DNA of 61,124 bases from Sphingobacterium arenae (GCF_014692505.1 NZ_JACNYK010000010.1:1-61124); one strand, 5' to 3'; counted from the first letter of the stretch, positions 7,229 to 14,896 are shown. Translations and numbers: made by a program. The notes: generated by a model not told the origin, from the sequence alone.

Positions 7229-7405
7229 ATGAAAAATCTTGAAAATAAAAAAAACAGGGACAGTATCCAAAATACAGTGAGTGATTATGGAAACGACCCA
7301 TATTTTGTTAAAAAAGCAAATAAGTCGAAAGTTTTCTTAGAGAAACACGGTTTTCCCCAAGAACTCCTTGACAAGAAAAATAAGAATTCTAGCCTTGTTG
7401 GATAA
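7229..7405 (+). CDS. Small basic protein, 58 residues, partner of the DUF6934-like gene
   Basis: The sequence starts MKNLENKKNRDSIQ and contains DPYFVKKANKSKVFLEKHGF near the middle. It is charged, without a signal peptide. AGGAGG at 7217-7222, six bases before the ATG, is an unusually good Shine-Dalgarno site for this group and fixes the start. Position and size suggest the antitoxin of the preceding gene; this is inferred from layout. Confidence 0.6.
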   Translation: MKNLENKKNRDSIQNTVSDYGNDPYFVKKANKSKVFLEKHGFPQELLDKKNKNSSLVG

Positions 7406-7445
7406 AATAATTTATTAAAAAATTAAAGGAAAAGCCGTTCACGAA

Positions 7446-8027
7446 TTAGAATGGCTTTTGTCGTTTTCTGACCATACCGAAGTTATGTACATGGATCTGT
7501 GTCCATCCTTTCTCTCCGCCTTCTTCCCCATCGACATAGCAGATAACGTGGTAGCCTTTTTTTAACAGTTGTTTTAGCTGTATAAGGGATCTTGAGCCGC
7601 TTGAGCGTACAAACTGCAGTTCGCTTGCTTTCGGCTCCCGTCCGAAACTTCTTTTGAACTTCTGCATATACATGGGATATTGCTCTTCGAACACCTCGTC
7701 TTTCAGCAAGATGGCAATACCATGTCCGCGCCGGATAAGTGCACGCGCCATCAACGCATAAGGCCCAATATGGAAGCATGCCCATATCCGGGGACCGTCC
7801 ACCTTGGGTAGCTGTTCCTCCAGTGGTGGCAGAAAGATACGATCGGGCTTAAACGTTGCCTGTTGAAGATATTGTTGATGGATGTTGATGAGCGTCAATA
7901 TGGATTCATAGCTGTCCACTAATTTCCAATGGTATAGCATCGAAGCTAGTTTGACACTCTGGTTCCAGAAGATATGGTCATCTTTTGCCGCAGGTGTTGC
8001 CGGTAAAGTATTTGGGGTGCTGTTCAT
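7446..8027 (-). pseudogene. LpxL/HtrB-like acyltransferase-fold gene, module copy 2, 3'-truncated
   Basis: 193 codons starting MNSTPNTLPATPAAKDD. It follows copy 1 closely through the His segment (CFHIGPYALMARAL) and the YVDGEEGG turn, then loses two codons and diverges after KGWTQI, ending in an unrelated tail. The last third of the domain, including the GVRMGMAIL region, is gone, so the product is probably inactive. The HIGPYA variant of the acyltransferase motif is the same as in copy 1. It lies downstream of peptide copy 2 and its hairpin. Confidence 0.65.
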
Positions 8028-8047
8028 AGTTGGTTTTAGTTAGTTAA

Positions 8048-8068
8048 AAGGGTGTCCGGATCACCCTT
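8048..8068 (-). terminator. Conserved hairpin, module copy 2
   Basis: Same stem AAGGGTG/CACCCTT and loop as at 2955-2975, between the peptide stop and the acyltransferase start. Confidence 0.65.
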
Positions 8069-8087
8069 ATCGTAGAATTAACTTGAT

Positions 8088-8210
8088 TTAAAGGTAATAA
8101 AGATTACATTTTTCCTTACTGGCAGACAGTAATGCAAGACCTTCGTTTGCATCGAGTACATTCGAGGCTACCGCTGCTATGTTTTGGATTTCATGAATAA
8201 ATTGTTCCAT
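8088..8210 (-). CDS. Small peptide, 40 residues, module copy 2
   Basis: Differs from copy 1 only at one residue of the mature reading (ANEGLAL instead of ANECLAL). The C-terminus KEKCNLYYL is the same. The start at 8210 is chosen for the reason given for copy 1. The gene looks intact although its downstream acyltransferase is truncated, so the peptide reading frame may be kept under selection or the decay may be recent. Confidence 0.6.
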   Translation of the reverse strand: MEQFIHEIQNIAAVASNVLDANEGLALLSASKEKCNLYYL

Positions 8211-8279
8211 GTTCAATGTATGTTTTGGTTTATAAAAAGCACCTATCGATCCTGGATAGATTGCTGTGTGATCACCTAG

Positions 8280-8312
8280 CAAATATGCTGTATGTGGATA
8301 GAGAATTCCAAA
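8280..8312 (-). promoter_or_regulatory. Predicted promoter of peptide module copy 2
   Basis: TTTG (8312-8309) and CATATTTG (8287-8280) with 21 bases between, as in copy 1. Confidence 0.5.
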
Positions 8313-8392
8313 AAAAATGTTGAACAGTAGAAAAACGGCAGTTTCGGCTCCGCGAAAAAAGGCTGAACGGAAGAAAAGTGGGGGTTTGGGCG

Positions 8393-8664
8393 GAAGTTTT
8401 ACTTATCGAATTCGAAAAACCTATTGATATCGTATCAGAAGAACGGATACGGAATTGGGTATTGGATAACATTAGTGTTCGTTATTTGATGTCGTTAAGA
8501 ATGCTTTGCAGATTTTTAATGATTGCAAAGCACAATTGACCGGAGTGGTTCGACCGTTGTTTTTAGCGAATGCGCTTAAGGCCTGCAATGGTACTAAGGG
8601 ACTTCCGAAGCTAGAGAAGGAGAAGGATAGGAATGCGAGGTTTGTTTATAGGACGGGAAAATAA
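8393..8664 (+). pseudogene. Decayed gene remnant of unknown family
   Basis: One frame reads EVLLIEFEKPIDIVSEERIR and NWVLDN; after a frame shift another reads LTGVVRPLFLANALKACN and ends in VYRTGK. Related scraps stand at 10567-10704 (LLIEFEKAVDNISEERIK) and 9822-9870. I cannot name the parent gene. The DNA starts exactly at the end of the peptide-module repeat. Confidence 0.45.
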
Positions 8665-8686
8665 GCTTCCAGGCCGAAATTAAAAC

Positions 8687-8713
8687 AGGCATCTCCTTTA
8701 TCAGAAAGTGCCT
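8687..8713 (-). terminator. Hairpin downstream of Rpn nuclease gene 1
   Basis: AGGCA...TGCCT stem around a CCTTTATCAGAAAG centre, 52 bp after the end of the nuclease gene. A close relative of this hairpin follows the truncated nuclease gene at 21405-21433. Confidence 0.5.
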
Positions 8714-8764
8714 ATTCAATATATTTTATCGCCGAATTGCTATTTCAGTTTTTTATCTGCGTAA

Positions 8765-9676
8765 TTATTTTTTATCAGACAAGCCAGCACGGACTTCTTC
8801 TACAAATTCTTCTGTCACGGTAGCAAAACCTGCAATTTCAGCGACAGTAAATTGGTTGGCTATGAGCAGGTTTCGCACCACTTCATAGCTTTTTTGCTCC
8901 ACACCTTCAGCTTTACCTTGTTGCAATCCTTCAGCCTTAGCCTCTTGCTTTGCAAAAGCCAACGTATTGTTGTAATCCCGTTTCCTGTCTAAGCTAGATA
9001 TATATGCCATCTTCTCCGCTGGCGTTAGATTGGCCAGTTCTCCTATCTCAAAGATACGTGAGAATATTCTTTTATCCAAATAGTTAACCAACTGGTTCAT
9101 CTCATGGCAATGCTTCATCAGGTACATCCATTGATCCAGGAGCGTTGGCAGCGCCTCCCGCGGCTTATTGAAATTAGGGAGGACCAGCATCTTGTAACTC
9201 AGTTTCGGATATAGCACCTCGTTATCGAATTCGTCCACAATCTTCGCGCTGTAATAATATTTCTCCAGATTGGTCTTGTCCAACCGGAAGCGCAGTACAG
9301 CAACAAAATAAACCGAAGGAAGTTCATAGCTATTGCCCTCCCGCCCTTTCTTTGCCAAACGGCTGATCGTACGAGAGGTGTAGGTAACAGCGCGGTCGAA
9401 AAAGAAATTCTGGTTCTGTAGCTGCATTTCCACTAGAAAATGTTCTCCGTCCTCGCCCACACAACGGAGATCAAAGACCACCTTCCGCTTGCCCGAATCT
9501 TCGCCTCCTTCTTCAACATTGATATAGTGGAGATCCTTCACCACGTGCTCTCCTTCCAGCAGGCTGTTCAAAAAGTTGATGAGGTTGATTTTGTTCTCTT
9601 CGCCGAAATACCACTTCCAGCCAAAATCACTCAAAATGTCAATGTTCTGCTGCAGTTTTTTCTGTTTCATCATCAT
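8765..9676 (-). CDS. Rpn family recombination-promoting nuclease / PD-(D/E)XK putative transposase
   Basis: 303 residues, start MMMKQKKLQQNIDILSDFGW. The nuclease core shows FDLRCVGEDGEHFLVEMQLQ: Asp followed by E-x-Q, the PD-(D/E)XK signature with Gln in place of Lys, as is usual in this family. FFFDRAVTYTSRTIS follows, then LPNFNKP and a C-terminal charged tail with a Gln/Gly/Glu-rich linker (EAKAEGLQQGKAEGVEQ). The length is normal for the family. Members cut DNA, promote RecA-independent recombination and some act in phage defence. It is intact, with an own palindromic upstream region and a downstream hairpin. A truncated paralogue stands at 21457-22110. Confidence 0.85.
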   Translation of the reverse strand: MMMKQKKLQQNIDILSDFGWKWYFGEENKINLINFLNSLLEGEHVVKDLHYINVEEGGEDSGKRKVVFDLRCVGEDGEHFLVEMQLQNQNFFFDRAVTYTSRTISRLAKKGREGNSYELPSVYFVAVLRFRLDKTNLEKYYYSAKIVDEFDNEVLYPKLSYKMLVLPNFNKPREALPTLLDQWMYLMKHCHEMNQLVNYLDKRIFSRIFEIGELANLTPAEKMAYISSLDRKRDYNNTLAFAKQEAKAEGLQQGKAEGVEQKSYEVVRNLLIANQFTVAEIAGFATVTEEFVEEVRAGLSDKK

Positions 9677-9732
9677 AAAAGGTTTTAATTAATATATCAT
9701 TGATGAAACAAACATCGAAAATGAGAAGAGCA

Positions 9733-9785
9733 TTAGCCGATTTTTAAACGTTTATAAACGGGTATAAGCGTTTATAAACGGCTAA
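9733..9785. promoter_or_regulatory. Nested palindromes upstream of the Rpn nuclease gene
   Basis: Two copies of the perfect palindrome CGTTTATAAACG (9749-9760 and 9769-9780) lie 20 bp apart, enclosed by TTAGCCG (9733-9739) and CGGCTAA (9779-9785). The array starts 57 bp before the gene. The 20-bp period suits a dimeric repressor binding on one face of the helix; a cruciform or nuclease site is the alternative. Confidence 0.55.
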
Positions 9786-9821
9786 CGCCGAAGATTCCGA
9801 AAGGTAAAACTATAACGCTTA

Positions 9822-9870
9822 TGGAAGATAGAATGGAGATACGAGGTTTGTTTATGGAACGGGAGAATAA
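9822..9870 (+). pseudogene. Short remnant related to the 8393-8664 tail
   Basis: The stretch GGAGATACGAGGTTTGTTTA and what follows resembles 8632-8664 with a few changes. It shows that the unknown parent gene once stood here too, next to module copy 3. Confidence 0.35.
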
Positions 9871-9949
9871 GAATTGTTTCGCAAAACATCACTACATAAC
9901 AAATTTTAGTTAAGCACACTAACCAATATTTAAAGAGTCCAATATGGAA

Positions 9950-10201
9950 TCATGACCATATACGCGGTCCGTCCGCCTTAGGCAGCTGTTCTTCCAGTTG
10001 TGGCAGAAAGGTATGGTCGGGCTGAAATGTTTCCTGTTGAAGATATTTTTGATGGATGTTTATGATCTGCAATATGGATTCGTAGCTGTCTACCAATTTC
10101 CAGCGGTACAGCATCAAGGCTAGTTTGACACTGTGGTTCCAGCGGATGTGATCATTTTTTGCCGTAGGTATTGCCGGTATTGTATTTAGTTCACTTTTCA
10201 T
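9950..10201 (-). pseudogene. LpxL/HtrB-like gene, module copy 3, N-terminal stub
   Basis: 83 codons, start MKSELNTIPAIPTAKNDH, then nearly identical to the first 75 residues of copy 1. The frame breaks at KADGPRIWS, just before the catalytic His segment. The remaining DNA towards 9900 is unrelated. No function is expected. It shows the full N-terminal extension that copy 1 lacks. Confidence 0.7.
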
Positions 10202-10221
10202 GTTTGATCTAGTTAGTTAAA

Positions 10222-10242
10222 AAGGGTGTCCGGATCACCCTT
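10222..10242 (-). terminator. Conserved hairpin, module copy 3
   Basis: Same stem and loop as in copies 1 and 2, followed by a U run on the minus-strand transcript. Confidence 0.65.
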
Positions 10243-10261
10243 GATTTGGGATTAACTTGAT

Positions 10262-10384
10262 TTAAAAATAATAAAGATTACATTTTTCCTTGCTAGCAGA
10301 CAGTAATGCAAGACCTTCGTTTGCTTCGAGTACATTCGAGGCTACCGCTGCTAGGTTTTGGATTTCATGAATAAATTGTTCCAT
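10262..10384 (-). CDS. Small peptide, 40 residues, module copy 3
   Basis: Differs from copy 2 at three or four conservative positions: NLAAV for NIAAV, VLEAN for VLDAN, and a final Phe for Leu (CNLYYF). The changes keep hydrophobic, acidic and aromatic character, which suggests past selection on the protein. The acyltransferase gene after it is only a stub. Confidence 0.6.
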   Translation of the reverse strand: MEQFIHEIQNLAAVASNVLEANEGLALLSASKEKCNLYYF

Positions 10385-10453
10385 GTTCAATTTATGTTTT
10401 GGTTTATAAAAAGCACCTATCGATCCTAGATAGATGGCTGTGTGATCACCTAG

Positions 10454-10486
10454 CAAATATGCTGTATGTGAATGGAGAATTCCAAA
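10454..10486 (-). promoter_or_regulatory. Predicted promoter of peptide module copy 3
   Basis: TTTG (10486-10483) and CATATTTG (10461-10454), 21-base spacer, as in copies 1 and 2. Confidence 0.5.
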
Positions 10487-10566
10487 AAAAATGTTGAACA
10501 GTAGAAAAACAGCAGTTTCGTCCCCGCGGAAAAAGGCTGAACGGAAGAAAAGTGGGGGTTTGGGCG

Positions 10567-10704
10567 GAAGTTTTACTTATCGAATTCGAAAAAGCTGTTG
10601 ATAACATATCGGAAGAACGGATAAAGAATTGGGTATTGGACCTTACTAAAAAGAAGGATAGGAATGGAAATATTGTCTATGAATTATCGTTATCGAAAAA
10701 GTGA
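10567..10704 (+). pseudogene. Decayed gene remnant, paralogue of 8393-8664
   Basis: 46 codons read LLIEFEKAVDNISEERIK, NWVLDL, KKKDRNGNIVYELSLSKK, stop. It begins at the same border with the peptide module as the copy at 8393. The middle of the parent gene is deleted. The family is not recognised. Confidence 0.4.
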
Positions 10705-10743
10705 TTATAGTTTGTGCTTTTTGGAATCAGAAAAAAAATCTCT

Positions 10744-11059
10744 CTAAAGCTTTTCGACATACTCTCCTATTCTATCTATGAACAGGTCAAATTCGGGTTG
10801 ACCTTTATCGTAAAGAGCGGCCGAACTTTGGTGCCTATTCTTAAAGGATTTTCGCAATTCTGTATCATGAAGCAGAAACGCTTGATTTTCGGCTATGGGA
10901 ATTTCAAAGTCTAATTTTGGAAATCTTTTAGCTTTGTGGGCAGGTATGCATAATCCAATAGTCCTTTTCTACCAGTCCGGCCTGTATCTCTGTTTCGTCC
11001 TCGATAATACGCAACAAATCCGCAAATTGCTTGTGGTTGTGAAGGTAATCAGTGGGCAT
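10744..11059 (-). pseudogene. AbiEii-like nucleotidyltransferase toxin gene remnant
   Basis: From the ATG at 11059: MPTDYLHNHKQFADLLRI, then IQAGLVEKDYWIMHT, the N-terminal signature of AbiEii/AbiGii-type toxins. The frame then breaks near 10935; a second frame (AHKAKRFPKLDFEIP ... DRIGEYVEKL) runs to a stop at 10744. The central nucleotidyltransferase motifs (GGTSL...D-D) are missing, so the gene is dead. The tail may come from another gene. AbiE toxins act with an upstream antitoxin in abortive phage infection. Confidence 0.6.
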
Positions 11060-11177
11060 ATTGGACCGTTTTGGCATTTCTGCGATGCGGGGTTTTAGAA
11101 AGAACCGGCGCCAATATTTTCTTGGTTTTGGTTGCACCGTACAGGGCAACAGAATACGCAAGTTTATTGACATCCAT
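11049..11177 (-). CDS. Small ORF overlapping the AbiEii-like start, possible antitoxin end
   Basis: 42 codons starting MDVNKLAYSVALYGATKTKK. Its stop overlaps the AbiEii-like start by 11 bases, the coupling expected for an AbiEi-AbiEii pair. It is too short to be a full AbiEi protein and may be only its C-terminal end. The region 11178-11340 upstream shows no convincing continuation. Confidence 0.35.
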   Translation of the reverse strand: MDVNKLAYSVALYGATKTKKILAPVLSKTPHRRNAKTVQYAH

Positions 11178-11360
11178 CGTTTCACACCGACAAACACAAA
11201 AATGCTTTTGTTCTTCAAACTCCTTTCACCTATTTTTTTTACCCATTTTTTGTTTCTCGCGATTCCCATATTCGCGACACTTTTTTTATGTTCATCGGCA
11301 GCGTACCATTGGAACTCAATGGCAAAAAAGATCGCCATAGCCCTATGTGATCTGGCAATG

Positions 11361-11404
11361 TAGACACTTTGTATATGCAGGAATTGTACTGATAGACACT
11401 TTGT
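11361..11404. repeat. 12-bp direct repeat TAGACACTTTGT
   Basis: TAGACACTTTGT occurs at 11361-11372 and 11393-11404, 32 bp apart. It lies at the border between decayed defence genes and the intact lipoprotein cluster. The rest of 11178-11596 shows no gene that I can support. It could be the scar of a lost element. Confidence 0.35.
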
Positions 11405-11596
11405 TGCGTGTTAAATTATTGGACTTTAAGGTTTTTTCGCGTATTTTGTCTTAGCAATCTAAAACATCCAGCAGAAAATTCCAGCCACTTCCCATGATCG
11501 CATTATTGGAACAGAAATATTTATCGCGAACAAGACGTAAAAAGGATGTAGGTAAATGACAACGGTTGGAAGAACATTTATAATTAATAGATTATC

Positions 11597-12742
11597 ATGA
11601 CGGCAAAGAAAATTATGGGTATCATCGCATTGGTCATCGTCGGCGGTATCGGGCTGTTTGCCCTATCTTGTGACAACAAAAACACAAGAACATTCATGTG
11701 GGACGATCAGGTGGCCGAACTCACGGGGAAGCACCTGGATAGCTGGCTCCGGCAAGCCCCTTTTGACAATGAGCTAAAACTGCAGGAGGAAGATAAAGTC
11801 GTATTGACAAATGCAAAACAGGTATTCCCCTTTATAGGGCGATATTACAATGCCATGGAAGAACTTCGTACGGATGGTACGCCTAGCGATACGGCTATCT
11901 ACCAACAAACCGAGGTCCTGTTCAAGGATGCCGTTTGGGGAGATCTGTTTGTCAGCGCCACGTTACTTTATAACTATGAAGAGGTTTTTCTCGGCAACAG
12001 TTATGTCGAAACGGGCAACACCTTTTTCGGTGGATTGGATGCCGCCACGGACACACATAGCGCATCGCTGCACGAAACTTCTGTATTGGCAAGAAAAAGT
12101 CGCTATAAAACAGGTATTTACTGGGTCTCTGCAAATTTTAACCGTTACCTGTTGGGGTTTTACCAGCAGGGACAGCTGGTTTTTGAGACGGTGATACCTT
12201 TGCTTGGAACAGATACGCTGGCAACGCTCAATAAACTGAAAGAGGTAAGCGAAAAATTGAACTTAAATATCCCCGAGTGGGAGAATGCTTCGGTGGAACA
12301 GTTGCAAACGGTCGATGGATCGACAAGCTTCTGGATCGATCCCTTCACGGGAATCTATTTAGGTGACTACATGCTGAACGACGTCCATCTCAAAACAGGG
12401 GATACGCCATTCGTCCAAAGCAACACTGCCACAAAGGGTGACCATTACTTTTCCTACCAGTCTCCCAAGGGGATGGTGGAACTCTATACAGCGTTAGGGA
12501 AAACAACGCTAAGCGAAGAGGATTTCAACAAAGAAAACCGCGGAATGGATAGCTACCAATATCATAATCAGTACATTTTCTATGAGGAAGGGACTTCGGA
12601 AGGTTATGTAAACGGCACGGCGAAGACTTATTTCAAAGATAGCCAATATCTGGAAATACATTACCGTCACCCGGAAACGGACAGCGGTGCAAAAGATCAG
12701 GTACACGGCATTTTAAGGTACATCAAAGTAAGGAAATTCTAA
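11597..12742 (+). CDS. Hypothetical envelope protein, probable lipoprotein, 381 residues
   Basis: The N-terminus MTAKKIMGIIALVIVGGIGLFALSCDNK is a lipoprotein signal with Cys at about residue 25 in a lipobox-like LFALSC. The mature part is acidic and mainly beta/alpha without repeats; it contains many aromatic residues (GYVNGTAKTYFKD near 330 looks like a MORN-type turn). The family is not recognised. It heads a plus-strand run with two further small envelope genes and a second lipoprotein, suggesting a joint envelope role or an effector-immunity array. Confidence 0.6.
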   Translation: MTAKKIMGIIALVIVGGIGLFALSCDNKNTRTFMWDDQVAELTGKHLDSWLRQAPFDNELKLQEEDKVVLTNAKQVFPFIGRYYNAMEELRTDGTPSDTAIYQQTEVLFKDAVWGDLFVSATLLYNYEEVFLGNSYVETGNTFFGGLDAATDTHSASLHETSVLARKSRYKTGIYWVSANFNRYLLGFYQQGQLVFETVIPLLGTDTLATLNKLKEVSEKLNLNIPEWENASVEQLQTVDGSTSFWIDPFTGIYLGDYMLNDVHLKTGDTPFVQSNTATKGDHYFSYQSPKGMVELYTALGKTTLSEEDFNKENRGMDSYQYHNQYIFYEEGTSEGYVNGTAKTYFKDSQYLEIHYRHPETDSGAKDQVHGILRYIKVRKF

Positions 12743-12752
12743 AATTTTGAAG

Positions 12753-12989
12753 ATGGGCGTATTGACAGGGAAACCACGCTATTGCAAAGGTATATTGTTG
12801 GCAAACCTTGCCTTGCTATCATTAGCTGGATGCCGGAAAGCCAACGGTAGCGACCACAATCACGTTATCGACCGACCGCAACCTGTAGCGGTGGATATCC
12901 ATATGGCTGTGGTAAAGTTTGTCGATGGATATTTCCAGCCCTTTTACTACAAAAACGGGGAAATGCAACGGCTTACCGCAAATGAATAA
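12753..12989 (+). CDS. Small lipoprotein
   Basis: 78 residues from the ATG at 12753. The signal region ends in the lipobox LSLAGC (Cys at about residue 27), so the mature chain is only about 50 residues: RKANGSDHNHVIDRPQ followed by VDIHMAVVKFVDGYF. Family unknown. It starts 11 bp after the preceding gene. Confidence 0.55.
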   Translation: MGVLTGKPRYCKGILLANLALLSLAGCRKANGSDHNHVIDRPQPVAVDIHMAVVKFVDGYFQPFYYKNGEMQRLTANE

Positions 12990-13007
12990 AACGATAAAAT
13001 TGGATAT

Positions 13008-13638
13008 ATGTACAAGACATTAAAAATAAGCATCATTGTAATTATGGCATTGCTCTTTATTTCCGGGGTTATTGCCCTTTCACTACAAACCTTGATTTCC
13101 TTTATTGCCTATCCCATCGGTTCGCTGTTCTTATACTATTCGGCCCTTCTTCTTTTAATCACATTCCTGAAAGCGCATTCCGGAAGCACGGTTTTATCAA
13201 TCATCATCTGGGTACTTGTTTTGGCCCCCATAGCCTGGGTTTTACTGGCACCCGAAAATTTGTTTAATTCCCTTACCCCAAAGTTGAACCTGGACATGAG
13301 ATAGGTTGGACACGTACATTTTACTGTTATAAGGTACTTTAAAGGACGGGAGAAGCGAAATGATAACAACGACTATTTGCGGACAATTGATGGTACAAAC
13401 TTTTTCTGCTACAACAACAGGACCAATAGCAAAGACTTTATTGAAAATAATACTTTGCCCATACTTTCCCCAGACATTAAAGTAATATATCTTGATAGTA
13501 AGACACCAAAATCGGACTATGACCAACGCTTTATTTCAAAAGCGCTTTTACAGCATCGAAGACAGAAAGAGCTTTCCGTATCTGCTTAAAATCACAGACG
13601 GAAAACTCATTGACAAATCAATAAATAAGTTATTTTAA
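13008..13638 (+). pseudogene. Broken membrane-protein gene (in-frame stop and frameshift)
   Basis: The first 98 codons encode three hydrophobic segments (residues 8-27, 30-52 and 62-82) and end in an in-frame TAG at 13302. The same frame continues with coding character (HFTVIRYFKGREKRN, NNTLPILSPDIKVIYLD) to 13589. A +1 frame from 13519 then gives FYSIEDRKSFPYLLKITDG and ends KLF with the stop overlapping the next ATG (TAATG at 13636-13640). That coupling suggests this last frame is the true C-terminus. The gene therefore seems to be one membrane protein of about 205 residues broken by a stop and a shift, or the 98-residue part may still be made. Confidence 0.5.
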
Positions 13639-14174
13639 TGAAAAAAATATATTACATAAAATTCCTGTTATTAACCGCTTTAACCGGTGTGGTTTCCTGC
13701 GGACCTTCTCCCAAAAAAGTAGTCGCACAGACCTGGCTGAATACGAATAATGTTACAACCTACTATTCGCCGAGGTTCTTCAACGAGCTGATGGAAAGGA
13801 AAACAACGGACAATATCACCGTATATGAAGATGACACAGCAACAAAGGGTACTTCGGTAGCGTACGTTCAACAATATGTTATCGCAACCATTGATGAAAA
13901 CTTAAAAAAGGTTGAAACGTTGTCGGCAAAAGGAGATAATAAAGAGCTTATCCATGCCTCTCTGGAAGTGTTCCGCTATGCAAAGGGAATTTTTGAAACC
14001 GAATACCTTGACATCGCAGCGATGATCGATGACGAAAGGCCATCTGAAGACATTATGACTGCCATAGATAACCTGTTTGGAAAATACGATGGAGAAATGC
14101 AGGCCCGGTTTGACCGATTGGACAGCTACGCCATACCTTATGCGGAAAAACACGATATCCCGATCAAAAAATAA
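13638..14174 (+). CDS. Hypothetical lipoprotein, 178 residues
   Basis: The signal peptide MKKIYYIKFLLLTALTGVVSC ends in a lipobox with Cys at residue 21. The mature part is helical and acidic (AYVQQYVIATIDENLKKVE; IDDERPSEDIMTAIDNLFG). It contains no repeat or motif that I can name. The start codon overlaps the stop of the broken upstream gene. It is likely an outer-membrane-anchored periplasmic protein; its role is unknown. Confidence 0.6.
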   Translation: MKKIYYIKFLLLTALTGVVSCGPSPKKVVAQTWLNTNNVTTYYSPRFFNELMERKTTDNITVYEDDTATKGTSVAYVQQYVIATIDENLKKVETLSAKGDNKELIHASLEVFRYAKGIFETEYLDIAAMIDDERPSEDIMTAIDNLFGKYDGEMQARFDRLDSYAIPYAEKHDIPIKK

Positions 14175-14223
14175 ACAACAGTATGTGCAACAGGCATGAC
14201 GGTCAAACGAAAATACAGAACGA

Positions 14224-14559
14224 ATGACAATAGAAAGAGCATTGGCTGAAATCAAGAAATTTTGGAAAGGCGATGAACCGTTCCCTTTTGGGCTGTCTGA
14301 TAATACCCATCACTTAGACAGATTAAAAACTGAATTTGCCGTTACAATTCCCGATATAGTAGAGGATTATGTGAAAAAATACCAAGGAGAAACGATTGGC
14401 AAGTTTGACTTGGGTTTTGACGGCAAGCATTTCATCCTAAAGAACAAACAGACGGCTTGCTTGGCAAGCGATGCCTGCGGTATTCCTGCGGAGAAACAGA
14501 AAGTAAAATTATCGGAGTTGAACAGCACTTGCTGTACACCTGATTCGGGATGTTGTTAA
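14224..14559 (+). pseudogene. Chimeric ORF: SUKH/SMI1-like N-terminus joined to DUF6428 C-terminus
   Basis: 111 codons. Residues 1-54 (ALAEIKKFWKGDEPFPFG, LKTEFAVTIPDIVEDYVKKY) resemble the start of an SMI1/KNR4 (SUKH) immunity-type protein. From the codon at 14389 on, the DNA is a near-identical copy of the end of the arsenic-operon DUF6428 gene (36055 onward), including the Cys-rich tail CCTPDSGCC. The junction is in frame, so a hybrid protein could be made, but neither domain is complete. It records the insertion of an operon fragment. Short homology (ATACCAA) at the joint suggests how it formed. Confidence 0.65.
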
Positions 14560-14841
14560 ACACGAAGGGCCAACCGTCATGTATAAGAATTTAACTGAAA
14601 CCATAAACGGGATTATAGACGTCCAGACCGTAAGTGAGGAACGCAAAACGATACTGCAACCGCTGATAGACTTTGTACAGCAAAAAGCAGACAGCGCAGA
14701 GGATATAAACCTCAATTTTATCTGTACCCATAATTCACGTAGAAGCCATTTAGCACAGATCTGGGCGCAGGTGGCAAGTGCATACTTCGATATCCCAAAC
14801 GTGCATTGCTATTCCGGCGGTACGGAAGAAACAGCACTGTT
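14389..14841. repeat. 453-bp copy of an arsenic-operon segment
   Basis: Matches 36055-36507 at a constant offset of 21666; I see two mismatches. It carries the end of the DUF6428 gene and the first half of the arsC-like gene. The match stops sharply on both sides. The corresponding part of operon 2 (58781 onward) is clearly more divergent, so operon 1 or its recent ancestor is the source. Confidence 0.9.
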
Positions 14842-14896
14842 GTACTTTCATCATCATCACGTTCGTCAATTGAAAGCATCCTGCTCTCATTTTTAA
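14579..14896 (+). pseudogene. Truncated arsC-like phosphatase/arsenate reductase gene
   Basis: The first 88 codons are the same as in the arsC-like gene of operon 1, including the catalytic loop CTHNSRRS (C-X5-R). After GGTEETALL the frame leaves the copied segment and ends YFHHHHVRQLKAS..., the antisense of a fragment of another gene. More than half of the domain is missing, so activity is not expected. Confidence 0.75.

Noticed and set aside
8765..9676. Calling the Rpn protein an active transposase with element ends
   Set aside because: I find no terminal inverted repeats or target duplication around it; the palindromes are on one side only.
2955..10242. The three conserved hairpins as a CRISPR or repeat array
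   Set aside because: They are kilobases apart, each tied to a gene module, and there are no spacers.
11178..11596. Overlapping ORFs on both strands in this stretch as genes
   Set aside because: None shows a recognisable domain, a plausible start or conservation within the window; they look like chance frames in decayed DNA.
14579..14896. A third functional arsenate reductase
   Set aside because: Only the first 88 codons are present and the rest is antisense to another gene fragment.
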